Assembly: GCF_007989805.1 (NCBI RefSeq)
Contig: NZ_BJUB01000015.1
Span: 20,090-84,089, forward strand
Direction: 5' to 3'
DNA length: 64,000 nucleotides
From: Cellulomonas xylanilytica
GTDB taxonomy: Bacteria > Actinomycetota > Actinomycetes > Actinomycetales > Cellulomonadaceae
Positions 45,276 to 52,591 of the stretch are shown piece after piece. A program made the translations under genes and the position numbers. The notes under the pieces are model-generated. The model did no database searches and had not been told where the DNA came from. It saw only the letters and a program-made list of their open reading frames with translations. Position 1 is the stretch's first letter. Each line of letters starts with the position of its first letter.

Positions 45276-46226
45276 TCAGCCGAGGTTCTTGGGGGCGAAG
45301 AAGCGGGTGATCAGGCGGCCGACCAGGTTGAGCAGCATGACGATGAGGATGAGCGTCAGCGCCGCGGCCCAGGCCCGGTCGTAGTTGATGGTCGGGATGC
45401 ACGCCAGGTCCCCGGGCGTGCAGGGCACGAGGCCCTGCGAGTACTGCCGGTAGACGTAGACCGGGAGCGTCATCATCCGGCCCTCGAACAGGTTGAAGTT
45501 GATCGAGTCGATGACGCCGACCGTGATCAGCAGGGGCGCGGTCTCGCCGATGATGCGGGCGATCGCGAGCGTGATGCCGGTGCCGATGCCGGCGATCGAG
45601 GTCCGCAGCACGACCTTGATGACGACGAGCCAGCGCGGGACGCCCAGGGCGAGGGCGGCCTCGCGCAGCTCGTTGGGCACCAGCCGCAGCATCTCCTCGC
45701 AGGACCGCACGACCACCGGGATCATCAGCACGCTCAGCGCGACCGCGCCGACGATGCCCATGCGGACGCCGGGTCCCAGCAGCACGGCGAACAGCGCGTA
45801 GGCGAACAGGCCCGCGACGATCGACGGGATGCCCGTCATGACGTCCACGAAGAAGGTGACCGCCCGGGCGAGCGAGCCGCGGCCGTACTCCACCAGGTAG
45901 ATCGCAGTGAGCAGGCCGATGGGCACCGAGATCAGGGTGGCGGCCAGGGTGATCTCGAGGGTGCCGATGATGGCGTGGTAGATGCCTCCGGCGTCCATGC
46001 CGCCGAACACCCCGCGCATCGAGTGCGTGAGGAAGTAGGCGTTGAAGCGCTCGATGCCGTTGACGATCACGGTCCACGAGACCGAGATCAGCGGCAGCAT
46101 CGCGACGACGAAGGCGGCGTAGATGAGCCCCTTCATCACGCGGTCCTTGCGGTGGCGGCCCTTGTCCACCTGGCGCAGGAGCGCCCGCAGCTCCGGGTTG
46201 CCCTCGGGGAGGGTCGTGGCGGTCAT
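45276..46226 (-). CDS. pstA: Phosphate ABC transporter permease
   Basis: 316 aa, six helices. The EAA loop ELREAALALGVPRWLVVIKVVLRTSIAG and the PstA-type GMDAGGIYHAIIGTLEIT segment mark it. The C-terminal part has an extra loop with two Cys (VPCTPGDLACIP). The ATG overlaps the pstC stop by one base (TGATG), so synthesis is coupled. Confidence 0.96.
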   Translation of the reverse strand: MTATTLPEGNPELRALLRQVDKGRHRKDRVMKGLIYAAFVVAMLPLISVSWTVIVNGIERFNAYFLTHSMRGVFGGMDAGGIYHAIIGTLEITLAATLISVPIGLLTAIYLVEYGRGSLARAVTFFVDVMTGIPSIVAGLFAYALFAVLLGPGVRMGIVGAVALSVLMIPVVVRSCEEMLRLVPNELREAALALGVPRWLVVIKVVLRTSIAGIGTGITLAIARIIGETAPLLITVGVIDSINFNLFEGRMMTLPVYVYRQYSQGLVPCTPGDLACIPTINYDRAWAAALTLILIVMLLNLVGRLITRFFAPKNLG

Positions 46227-47248
46227 CAGTTCGCTCCCGAGAAGTCCTTGCGGCGCGCGACGATCGCGCGAGCGGCCATGTTGACGACGAGCGTGATGAC
46301 GAACAGCGCGAGACCGGTCGCGATGAGCGCCGAGACGCCCAGCGGGTTGGCCTCGGGGAACTGGGCGGCGATGTTCGCCGCGATCGTCTGCTGCTGTCCC
46401 GCCTCGAGCAGCTTGAACGAGTACAGGAAGCCGGGCGACAGGATCATCAGGACGGCCATCGTCTCGCCGAGCGCGCGGCCCAGGCCGAGCATCGCGGCGG
46501 ACACGATGCCCGAGCGGGCGAACGGCAGCACCGCGACCCGGATCATCTCCCAGCGCGTGGCGCCCAGGGCGAGCGCGGCCTCCTCGTGCAGGCGCGGCGT
46601 CTGCAGGAACACCTCGCGGCTCACGGCCGTGATGATCGGCAGGATCATCACGGCGAGGACCAGTCCCACGGTCATGAGCACGCGGGCGGTCGGCGACACG
46701 GTTCCCGCGAAGAACGGGATGAAGCCGAGGTACTCGTTGAGCCACGCCCAGACCGGCTTCACCATCGGGGCGAGCACCAGGCCGCCCCAGAGGCCGTAGA
46801 CAACCGACGGGATGGCCGCCAGCAGGTCGACCAGGTAGCCGAGGCCCGAGGCGAGCCGGCGCGGCGCGTAGTGCGACGTGAACAGCGCGATGCCCAGCGC
46901 GATCGGTGTCGCGATGACCAGTGCGAGCGCGGCGGCGAGCACCGTGCCGAAGATCAGCGGTCCCACGAAGTCGAGGAGCGAGGTCGCCTCGCCCATCCAC
47001 GAGACCTTCTCGGTCAGCTCGGCGGCCGGGGTGGTCAGCGCCGGCCACGCGCGCAGCACCAGGAAGGCGGCGACCGCGACGAGCACGACGAGGATCAGGG
47101 CCCCGGCCCCGGTGGCGGTCCAGCGGAACAGCCGGCTGGCGCCCTTGTCGACCACGCGCGTGCGACGGCGGCGGCTCGGCCGAGGAGGCCCGACGGCCTC
47201 CGTCGGACGCACGCCGTCCTGCGTCGGCGGGCTCTGGGTGCTGGTCAC
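46226..47248 (-). CDS. pstC: Phosphate ABC transporter permease
   Basis: 340 aa from a GTG at 47248 with AGGAGAG just upstream; the open frame begins 75 nt earlier but without a good site. A long basic cytoplasmic N-terminus (about 1-40) precedes six to seven helices and the EAA loop HEEAALALGATRWEMIRVAVLP. It starts 97 nt after pstS, with a stable hairpin in between. Confidence 0.96.
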   Translation of the reverse strand: MTSTQSPPTQDGVRPTEAVGPPRPSRRRRTRVVDKGASRLFRWTATGAGALILVVLVAVAAFLVLRAWPALTTPAAELTEKVSWMGEATSLLDFVGPLIFGTVLAAALALVIATPIALGIALFTSHYAPRRLASGLGYLVDLLAAIPSVVYGLWGGLVLAPMVKPVWAWLNEYLGFIPFFAGTVSPTARVLMTVGLVLAVMILPIITAVSREVFLQTPRLHEEAALALGATRWEMIRVAVLPFARSGIVSAAMLGLGRALGETMAVLMILSPGFLYSFKLLEAGQQQTIAANIAAQFPEANPLGVSALIATGLALFVITLVVNMAARAIVARRKDFSGAN

Positions 47249-47280
47249 TTCTCTCCTGCTGCTCGTGGTGGGGGGTACGT

Positions 47281-47329
47281 CCGCCGGTGGCGAGCCCGCC
47301 TCCCCCCGAGACGGGCCCGCCACCGGCGG
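47281..47329 (-). terminator. Attenuator-type hairpin between pstS and pstC
   Basis: CCGCCGGTGGCG (47281-47292) pairs perfectly with CGCCACCGGCGG (47318-47329), with further GGGC/GCCC pairing inside. It would reduce transcription into pstCAB or protect pstS mRNA, giving excess binding protein. Confidence 0.75.
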
Positions 47330-47345
47330 GGTCGTGCGACGTGCG

Positions 47346-48461
47346 TCAGGCTGCGGCGGTGATCGAGTCGATCGCGGCCTGGACGTCGGTGCGGAGCGCG
47401 TCGGACAGCGGCGCGGACCCTGCGGCCTCCTCGGACGCGGACTGGCCCTCGGCGCTCACCACGTAGGTGAGGAAGCCCTTGACCAGGTCGGCCTGCTCGG
47501 CCGTCGCGTACTCGAGGCACGCGATCGAGTACGACACGAGGATCAGCGGGTAGGCGCCGGCCTCGGTCGTCTCACGGTCGATCTTGATGACGATGTCGCC
47601 GTCGGCGCGCTCCTCGTCCCGCGGGGAGGCGTCGACCGCGGCCGCGGCACCCTCCTCGGACGGGGCGACCCACTCCTCGCCGACCTTGATGCTGGCCACG
47701 CCGAGCGTGCCCACGGCGGAGTTGTCGGCGTACGCGATGGTGCCGTCGCCGCCCTGGACCGTCTGGATGACGCCCGAGGTGCCCTGCGCCGACTCGCCGC
47801 CCTCGATGGGCCAGTTGCCGTCGGCCTCGTAGGCCCACACGCCGCCCGAGGCCTTCTCCAGGTAGTCGGTGAAGTTCTTCGTGGTGCCCGACTCGTCGGA
47901 GCGGTGGACCGGCGTGATGGCCGTCGCCGGGAGCGTCGCGTCGGGGTTCTCCGCCGCGATCTCGGGCGCGTCCCACGAGGTGATCTTGTTGTCGAAGATC
48001 CCGGCGATGGTGGCCGCCGAGAGGTTGAGCTCGGTGACGCCCTCGAGGTTGAAGACGACCGCGATGGGGCTGATGTAGACCGGGATGTCGATGGCGCCCG
48101 TGGTGCAGACGCCCTTCGACTGCTCGATCTCCTCGCTCGTCAGCGCCGAGTCGGTGCCGGCGAACTGGACCGAGCCGTCGAGGAACTGGGTACGCCCGCC
48201 GCCGGAGCCGACCGGGTCGTAGTTGACGTTCACGTCGGGGTTGGCGCTCTGGAAGCCGGCACGCCAGGCGTCCATCGCCTTCTCCTGCGAGGTGGCGCCG
48301 GCGCCGTTCAGGTCACCGCTGAGCTCGCTGGCCTGCTCGGGGGCGCCGGACGTGCTGTCGCCGGACCCGGTGGGGTCGTCCGATCCGCAGGCCGCGAGGG
48401 AGAGGGCGACGGCGCCGGTGAGGGCGATCGCGCCGATCCGGCCGTGGAGGGAGAGCTTCAC
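47346..48461 (-). CDS. pstS: Phosphate-binding lipoprotein
   Basis: 371 aa. The signal peptide ends LSLAACGSDD (lipobox Cys at 25). The PBP domain begins GDLNGAGATSQEKAMDAW and contains the phosphate-binding GAGATS and TPVHRSDESGTT loops. It is first in the pst operon, with a PHO box about 90 nt before the ATG. Confidence 0.97.
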   Translation of the reverse strand: MKLSLHGRIGAIALTGAVALSLAACGSDDPTGSGDSTSGAPEQASELSGDLNGAGATSQEKAMDAWRAGFQSANPDVNVNYDPVGSGGGRTQFLDGSVQFAGTDSALTSEEIEQSKGVCTTGAIDIPVYISPIAVVFNLEGVTELNLSAATIAGIFDNKITSWDAPEIAAENPDATLPATAITPVHRSDESGTTKNFTDYLEKASGGVWAYEADGNWPIEGGESAQGTSGVIQTVQGGDGTIAYADNSAVGTLGVASIKVGEEWVAPSEEGAAAAVDASPRDEERADGDIVIKIDRETTEAGAYPLILVSYSIACLEYATAEQADLVKGFLTYVVSAEGQSASEEAAGSAPLSDALRTDVQAAIDSITAAA

Positions 48462-48546
48462 TGTGTTCCGTCCTGTCGATCAGGTGCGCACCGATGTGTG
48501 CGCGGCGACGCTGACGGTAGGAAGCGCACGTGACCGGGTGGACGGG

Positions 48547-48568
48547 ATCCGGTGAACCACAGGTGAAC
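48547..48568 (-). promoter_or_regulatory. PHO box of the pst operon
   Basis: On the minus strand, GTTCACCTGTG and GTTCACCGGAT are direct 11-nt repeats, exactly the spacing and core of actinobacterial PhoP/RegX3 boxes. A weaker third unit (GTCCACC core) follows in the same phase at 48546-48536. The regX3 gene for the likely binder lies just upstream. Confidence 0.8.
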
Positions 48569-48599
48569 GATGGCGGTACAGCCGGGCAGGGACACAGCC

Positions 48600-48628
48600 G
48601 CCCCGCCCCCCTGGTCGGTGGGCGGGGC
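48600..48628 (-). terminator. Terminator hairpin after regX3
   Basis: GCCCCGCCC (48600-48608) pairs with GGGCGGGGC (48620-48628) around an 11-nt loop, 15 nt past the response-regulator stop. It insulates senX3-regX3 from the pst promoter. Confidence 0.65.
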
Positions 48629-48642
48629 GTCGGTGGGTCGGG

Positions 48643-49365
48643 CTACTCGCCGTCGTCGGCCAGCTTGTAGCCCAGGCCTCGGACCGTGAGCAGCATCGTC
48701 GGGTTGCCGGGATCGACCTCGATCTTGGCGCGGACGCGCTTGACGTGGACGTCGAGCGTCTTGGTGTCCCCCACGTAGTCCGAGCCCCAGATGCGGTCGA
48801 TGAGCTGACCGCGCGTGAGCACCCGGCCCGCGTTGCGCAGCAGCAGCTCGAGCAGCTCGAACTCCTTGAGCGGGAAGGCGACCAGCTCGTCGCGCACCCG
48901 GACGGTGTGCCGCTCGACGTCCATCCGCACGGGTCCGGCGACCAGCAGCTCGTCGTCGTCCTCCTGGTCGGCCGGTACCGGGGCGCCGGCCCCCACCACG
49001 ACCGACTCGCGCCGGCGCAGGACCGCGCGGACGCGGGCCAGCAGCTCGCGCGACGAGTACGGCTTGGTGACGTAGTCGTCGGCGCCCAGCTCCAGGCCGA
49101 CCACCTTGTCGATCTCGTCGTCCTTGGCCGTGAGCATGATGACGGGCACGTCGCTCACCAGGCGCAGCCGGCGGCACACCTCGGTGCCGGGCAGGCCCGG
49201 GAGCATGAGGTCGAGCAGCACCAGGTCCGCGCCGAGCTCCTCGAACTTGCTGAGCGCCTCCGGCCCGGTCGCGGCGGTGACCACGTCGAAGCCCTCGCGC
49301 TCCAGCTGGTACGTCAGCGGGTCGCGGTAGGACTCCTCGTCCTCGACGAGCAGGATCCGGGTCAT
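48643..49365 (-). CDS. regX3: Phosphate-responsive response regulator (RegX3/PhoP type)
   Basis: 240 aa. The receiver domain begins RILLVEDEESYRDPL with phospho-Asp in LVLLDLMLPGLPG and Lys in VTKPYSSREL. The OmpR-type winged helix (about 145-240) ends VRGLGYKLADDGE. Position upstream of pstS and next to a SenX3-like kinase identifies it as the phosphate regulator. It overlaps the kinase stop by ATGA. Confidence 0.96.
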   Translation of the reverse strand: MTRILLVEDEESYRDPLTYQLEREGFDVVTAATGPEALSKFEELGADLVLLDLMLPGLPGTEVCRRLRLVSDVPVIMLTAKDDEIDKVVGLELGADDYVTKPYSSRELLARVRAVLRRRESVVVGAGAPVPADQEDDDELLVAGPVRMDVERHTVRVRDELVAFPLKEFELLELLLRNAGRVLTRGQLIDRIWGSDYVGDTKTLDVHVKRVRAKIEVDPGNPTMLLTVRGLGYKLADDGE

Positions 49366-50573
49366 GACGCGCTCCGGCGCACGTGCGCTCCTTCGGTGTC
49401 CGTGACGGAGAGCTCCGTCACGGACGGGGTGGGCTGCTCCTCGGCACGCGGCAGCCGCAGCGTGAACGTGGACCCGCGGCCCGGCTGCGACCAGACGGTC
49501 ACCTCACCACCGTGGTCCGCGGCGACGTGCTTGACGATCGACAGACCGAGCCCGGTGCCGCCGGTGTCGCGTGAGCGCGCGGGGTCCACCCGGTAGAACC
49601 GCTCGAACACGCGCTCCTGCTCGGCCGCGGTGATGCCGATCCCCTGGTCGACCACCGCGATCTCGACGAGCTCGCCCTCCGTGCGCACGCCGACGCCGAC
49701 GTGCGACGCCTCCCCCGAGTACGCGACGGCGTTGTCCAGCAGGTTCCGCACCGCCGTGACCAGCAGGTCGTGCTGACCGAGCACCCGCGTGCCGCGCACC
49801 CCGCCGATGTCGAGCCGGACGTGCTTGGCCTCCGCGGTCGTGCGCGCGCGGTCGACGGCCTCCGACAGGACGGTGTCGACGTCGACCAGCCCGACCTGCC
49901 CGAGCGCGCCCGCCACCTGCAGCCGCGACAGCTCGATGATCTCGTGCACCAGCGCCGACAGCCGGGTGGCCTCCGCCTGCATCCGGCCCGCGAACCGGCG
50001 GACCGCCTCCGGGTCGTCCGCGGCGTCCTGGACCGTCTCGGCCAGCAGGGCCAGCGCACCGACCGGCGTCTTGAGCTCGTGGGACACGTTGACGACGAAG
50101 TCGCGCCGGATCGCCTCCAGGCGCCGCGCCTGCGTCAGGTCCTCCGCCAGCACCACCAGGTGGTCGGCGCTGACCTGCGCGACGCGCACCTGGACCATCA
50201 GCACGCCCGGGCCCACCGGCCCGCGCGGCACCTCGAGCACCTCGTCGCGGATCACGCCGTCCCGGCGCACCAGCGCGATGAGGTCGCGGATCGCCGCCGG
50301 AGCGACCCGGCCGTCCCGCACGATGCCGAGAGCGTGCGCCGGCGCGCTCGCCCGCACGACGTGGTCGGACTCGTCGAGCACCACCGCGGCCGAGCGGAGC
50401 ACCGCGAGCGTGCGGACCAGGCCGTCGTCGAGCCCGGACGCCGCCTGCGCGGGGACCTCGCGCTGCGACCGTTCGCTCCACCGGAACGCCAGGGTCGCCC
50501 AGACCCCCACCAGCAGTCCGAGGCCGCCGGCGAGGAGGAGCATGAGCCCGTCGATCCCGTCCACGACACTCAC
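49362..50573 (-). CDS. senX3: Phosphate sensor histidine kinase (SenX3/PhoR type)
   Basis: 403 aa from a GTG at 50573. One N-terminal helix (LMLLLAGGLGLLVGVWATLAF) is followed by a PAS-like region (60-155). HisKA has FVVNVSHELKTPVGAL (His). The HATPase N-box is TAVRNLLDNAVAYSG, followed by DQGIGI and GGTGLGLSIVKHVA. The last 15 codons contain a perfect 13-bp DNA palindrome (49398-49425). Only one helix is present, as in SenX3 variants. Confidence 0.95.
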   Translation of the reverse strand: MSVVDGIDGLMLLLAGGLGLLVGVWATLAFRWSERSQREVPAQAASGLDDGLVRTLAVLRSAAVVLDESDHVVRASAPAHALGIVRDGRVAPAAIRDLIALVRRDGVIRDEVLEVPRGPVGPGVLMVQVRVAQVSADHLVVLAEDLTQARRLEAIRRDFVVNVSHELKTPVGALALLAETVQDAADDPEAVRRFAGRMQAEATRLSALVHEIIELSRLQVAGALGQVGLVDVDTVLSEAVDRARTTAEAKHVRLDIGGVRGTRVLGQHDLLVTAVRNLLDNAVAYSGEASHVGVGVRTEGELVEIAVVDQGIGITAAEQERVFERFYRVDPARSRDTGGTGLGLSIVKHVAADHGGEVTVWSQPGRGSTFTLRLPRAEEQPTPSVTELSVTDTEGAHVRRSAS

Positions 50574-50585
50574 AGTAGGTCGCTC

Positions 50586-50632
50586 ACGGCGGTGTGCCGC
50601 GCAGATGCGGTCCCTGCGCGGCACACCGCCGT
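50586..50632 (-). terminator. Strong terminator upstream of senX3
   Basis: A perfect 19-bp stem (arms 50586-50604 and 50614-50632) encloses a 9-nt loop. It ends transcription from the DUF1269 gene before senX3. Confidence 0.85.
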
Positions 50633-50637
50633 CGAGC

Positions 50638-50659
50638 GTTCACCGACTGTTCATCGGTC
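50638..50659 (+). promoter_or_regulatory. PHO-box-like repeat near senX3
   Basis: GTTCACCGACT (50638-50648) and GTTCATCGGTC (50649-50659) are adjacent 11-nt direct repeats of the PHO core. They lie 65 nt upstream of the senX3 start but point away from it, and overlap the DUF1269 stop. Autoregulation of senX3-regX3 is possible. Confidence 0.5.
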
Positions 50660-51140
50660 AGTCGAAGGTCTCCAGCAGCAGCGACCGCTCGGCGTCCGTG
50701 AGGTTCGTCGCGATGAGCGTGCTGTGCAGGCCGTGCATGCGCTCCCCCAGCCGGTCCATGTCGGCGTTCTCCGTCACGGCGCACAGCAGCGAGGTCCCGA
50801 CGGTGATCTGGGCACGGATCTCGTCCAGCTGGCTCTCCGGGATGCCGACCGCGGACACCGCCTTGGTGATCGCCCCGGCGGCCGCACCCACGGCGACACC
50901 GAGCAGCGGGACGAAGAACAGGCCGCCGAACAGCAGGCCCCAGAACGCGCCCCAGCCGGTACCGCGCAGCTTGTCGTCGTGCGAGTGGTGCATCTCGGGG
51001 CGCTCGGCGCCCTCCGGCCAGCTGATGACCGCATGGTCGACGATCTTGACCAGACCGTCGCTCTGCGCCCCCTTCAGCGCCAGGACCGCCTTCTGTGCCC
51101 CGTCGGGGGTGTCGAACTTCCACGCCGTGAACGTCGTCAT
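50658..51140 (-). CDS. DUF1269 membrane protein
   Basis: 160 aa. A soluble N-terminus (MTTFTAWKFDTPDGAQKAVLALKGAQ) is followed by a Gly-rich hydrophobic hairpin (GWGAFWGLLFGGLFFVPLLGVAVGAAAGAITKAV) and a C-terminal helical region. This is the DUF1269 layout. Function is unknown; members are often stress-linked. It is downstream of the DUF7144 gene on the same strand. Confidence 0.88.
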   Translation of the reverse strand: MTTFTAWKFDTPDGAQKAVLALKGAQSDGLVKIVDHAVISWPEGAERPEMHHSHDDKLRGTGWGAFWGLLFGGLFFVPLLGVAVGAAAGAITKAVSAVGIPESQLDEIRAQITVGTSLLCAVTENADMDRLGERMHGLHSTLIATNLTDAERSLLLETFD

Positions 51141-51175
51141 CGTCGTCCCTCTCCTCTCGGTTGTTCTGTCGTCGG

Positions 51176-51577
51176 TCAGCGGCTGGCTCGGGCGACCTCG
51201 TCCCCGTGGACCGTCAAGGCCCAGAGGATGAAGAAGTCGAGGACGATCGCGATCAGGGACCACCAGGGCGTCACGGGCAGCGAGACGAACTGCGCGAGCA
51301 GGTTCGCGATCACCAGGACGACCGCGACGACCCTCGCCCAGCCGCTGCCCGAGAACAGCGCGAAGCCGGCGATCACGAGCAGCACGCCGAGGAGCAGGTG
51401 CACCCAGCCCCACGACGAGATGTCCACGACCGCGACGCCGTCGGGCGACCAGGACACGACCGTCTTCGGGGAGAACACCGCCACCGCCCCGGAGATGATG
51501 TTGAACAGTCCCGAGACGAGGATCGCGAACGCCGCGAACCACACCCAGCCGACCCAGGCAGTGACCTTCTGTGCCAT
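51176..51577 (-). CDS. DUF7144-type four-helix membrane protein
   Basis: 133 aa with four helices (WVGWVWFAAFAILVSGLFNIISG, WVHLLLGVLLVIAGFALFSG, ARVVAVVLVIANLLAQFVSL, WSLIAIVLDFFILWALTVHG). The ATG at 51577 is chosen over an upstream in-frame ATG because it opens directly into the family sequence MAQKVTAWVGW and has an AGGAGAC-like site. Function is unknown. Confidence 0.82.
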   Translation of the reverse strand: MAQKVTAWVGWVWFAAFAILVSGLFNIISGAVAVFSPKTVVSWSPDGVAVVDISSWGWVHLLLGVLLVIAGFALFSGSGWARVVAVVLVIANLLAQFVSLPVTPWWSLIAIVLDFFILWALTVHGDEVARASR

Positions 51578-51710
51578 CGTGCGTCTCCTTCTGCCGGTTT
51601 CTCCAACAATCGGACGATCTCCTCGCAGGCTAGGGCTTGGCGCTGCAGGATGGGGAGGAATCGCCGCAGATCCCCGCCGCACGACCGACCTTCCTGAACG
51701 GCCGTCGTCC

Positions 51711-51743
51711 GTTCACCTGCCCGCGCCCGGGTGTTCACCTGCC
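51711..51743 (+). promoter_or_regulatory. PHO box of phoU
   Basis: GTTCACCTGCC occurs at 51711-51721 and again, identical, at 51733-51743. That is two 11-nt turns apart, with a degenerate unit between. The repeats face the phoU gene starting at 51799. Confidence 0.75.
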
Positions 51744-51798
51744 GATGGCAGCCTGACGCTGCGCGCGGCACCTGCCGTCGCGGCACGAGAGGGAGCAC

Positions 51799-52464
51799 AT
51801 GCGGGACATCTTCGACGCCGAGCTGCACCAGCTGGGCGAGGACCTGGCGGCGATGAGCGGCCGGGTCGAGCAGGCCATCACCAACGCCGGCATCGCGCTG
51901 CTCACGGCGGACCTCGCGCTCGCCGAGTCCGTGATCGCCGACGACCTGGCCATCGACGCCATCGAGCGGGACCTGGACGAGCGCTGCGTGCTGCTGCTCG
52001 CCCAGCAGCAGCCCGTCGCCACCGACCTGCGGATCGTCGTGTCCGCCCTGCGGATGAGCGCGTCCCTGGAGCGCATGGGCGACCTGGCGCGGCACGTCGC
52101 CCAGGTGGCGCGCGGCCGGTACCCCCGGCACGCGGTGCCGCAGGCCCTGTCCGGCACGTTCGCCGAGATGCACGACGCCGCCGTCCGCGTGGCCCGCCGC
52201 ACCACGACGCTGCTGAACAGCCGCGAGGTCCAGCTGGCCGAGAGCATCGAGCAGGACGACGACCTCCTCGACGAGCTGCACGAGGACACGTTCGCGGCCC
52301 TGCTGGGCGGCTCCTGGGCCGGTACCACGCAGGAGACCATCGACGTCACCCTGCTCGGCCGGTACTACGAGCGGTTCGGCGACCACGGCGTCTCCGTCGC
52401 CCGCCGGGTGACCTACCTGGTGACGGGCGCCGCCCGCCCGGAGCTGGACCGCTCCGCGACCTGA
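51799..52464 (+). CDS. phoU: PhoU phosphate-signalling regulator
   Basis: 221 aa, two PhoU three-helix repeats. The metal-binding motifs SLERMGDLARHVA and YERFGDHGVSVARR are both present. PhoU links Pst transport to the SenX3-type kinase, holding the regulon off when phosphate is plentiful. It stands alone with its own PHO box, divergent from the DUF7144 gene, and ends against a palindromic repeat. Confidence 0.96.
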   Translation: MRDIFDAELHQLGEDLAAMSGRVEQAITNAGIALLTADLALAESVIADDLAIDAIERDLDERCVLLLAQQQPVATDLRIVVSALRMSASLERMGDLARHVAQVARGRYPRHAVPQALSGTFAEMHDAAVRVARRTTTLLNSREVQLAESIEQDDDLLDELHEDTFAALLGGSWAGTTQETIDVTLLGRYYERFGDHGVSVARRVTYLVTGAARPELDRSAT

Positions 52465-52480
52465 CCACCCATCCACCGCG

Positions 52481-52569
52481 ACGTCCGAGCATCACCTCGT
52501 CGGACGCAGCGGGACCAGGCAGACGACGTCCGAACAAGTGGTTGCCAGGGGGCTCACTTGCTCGGACGT
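52481..52569. repeat. Palindromic repeat, dimer (locus B)
   Basis: The complete element is ACGTCCG (52526-52532), 30 nt, CGGACGT (52563-52569). Its inner arms AACAAGTG and CACTTGCT pair with one mismatch. A shortened element (ACGTCCG 52481-52487, 13 nt, CGGACG 52501-52506) precedes it with the same gap between elements as in the 62-bp arrays. The locus lies between the convergent ends of phoU and the alkylsulfatase gene, so it may also terminate both. Confidence 0.88.
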
Positions 52570-52591
52570 CGTCGTTCCTGCCTGAGGCCTC

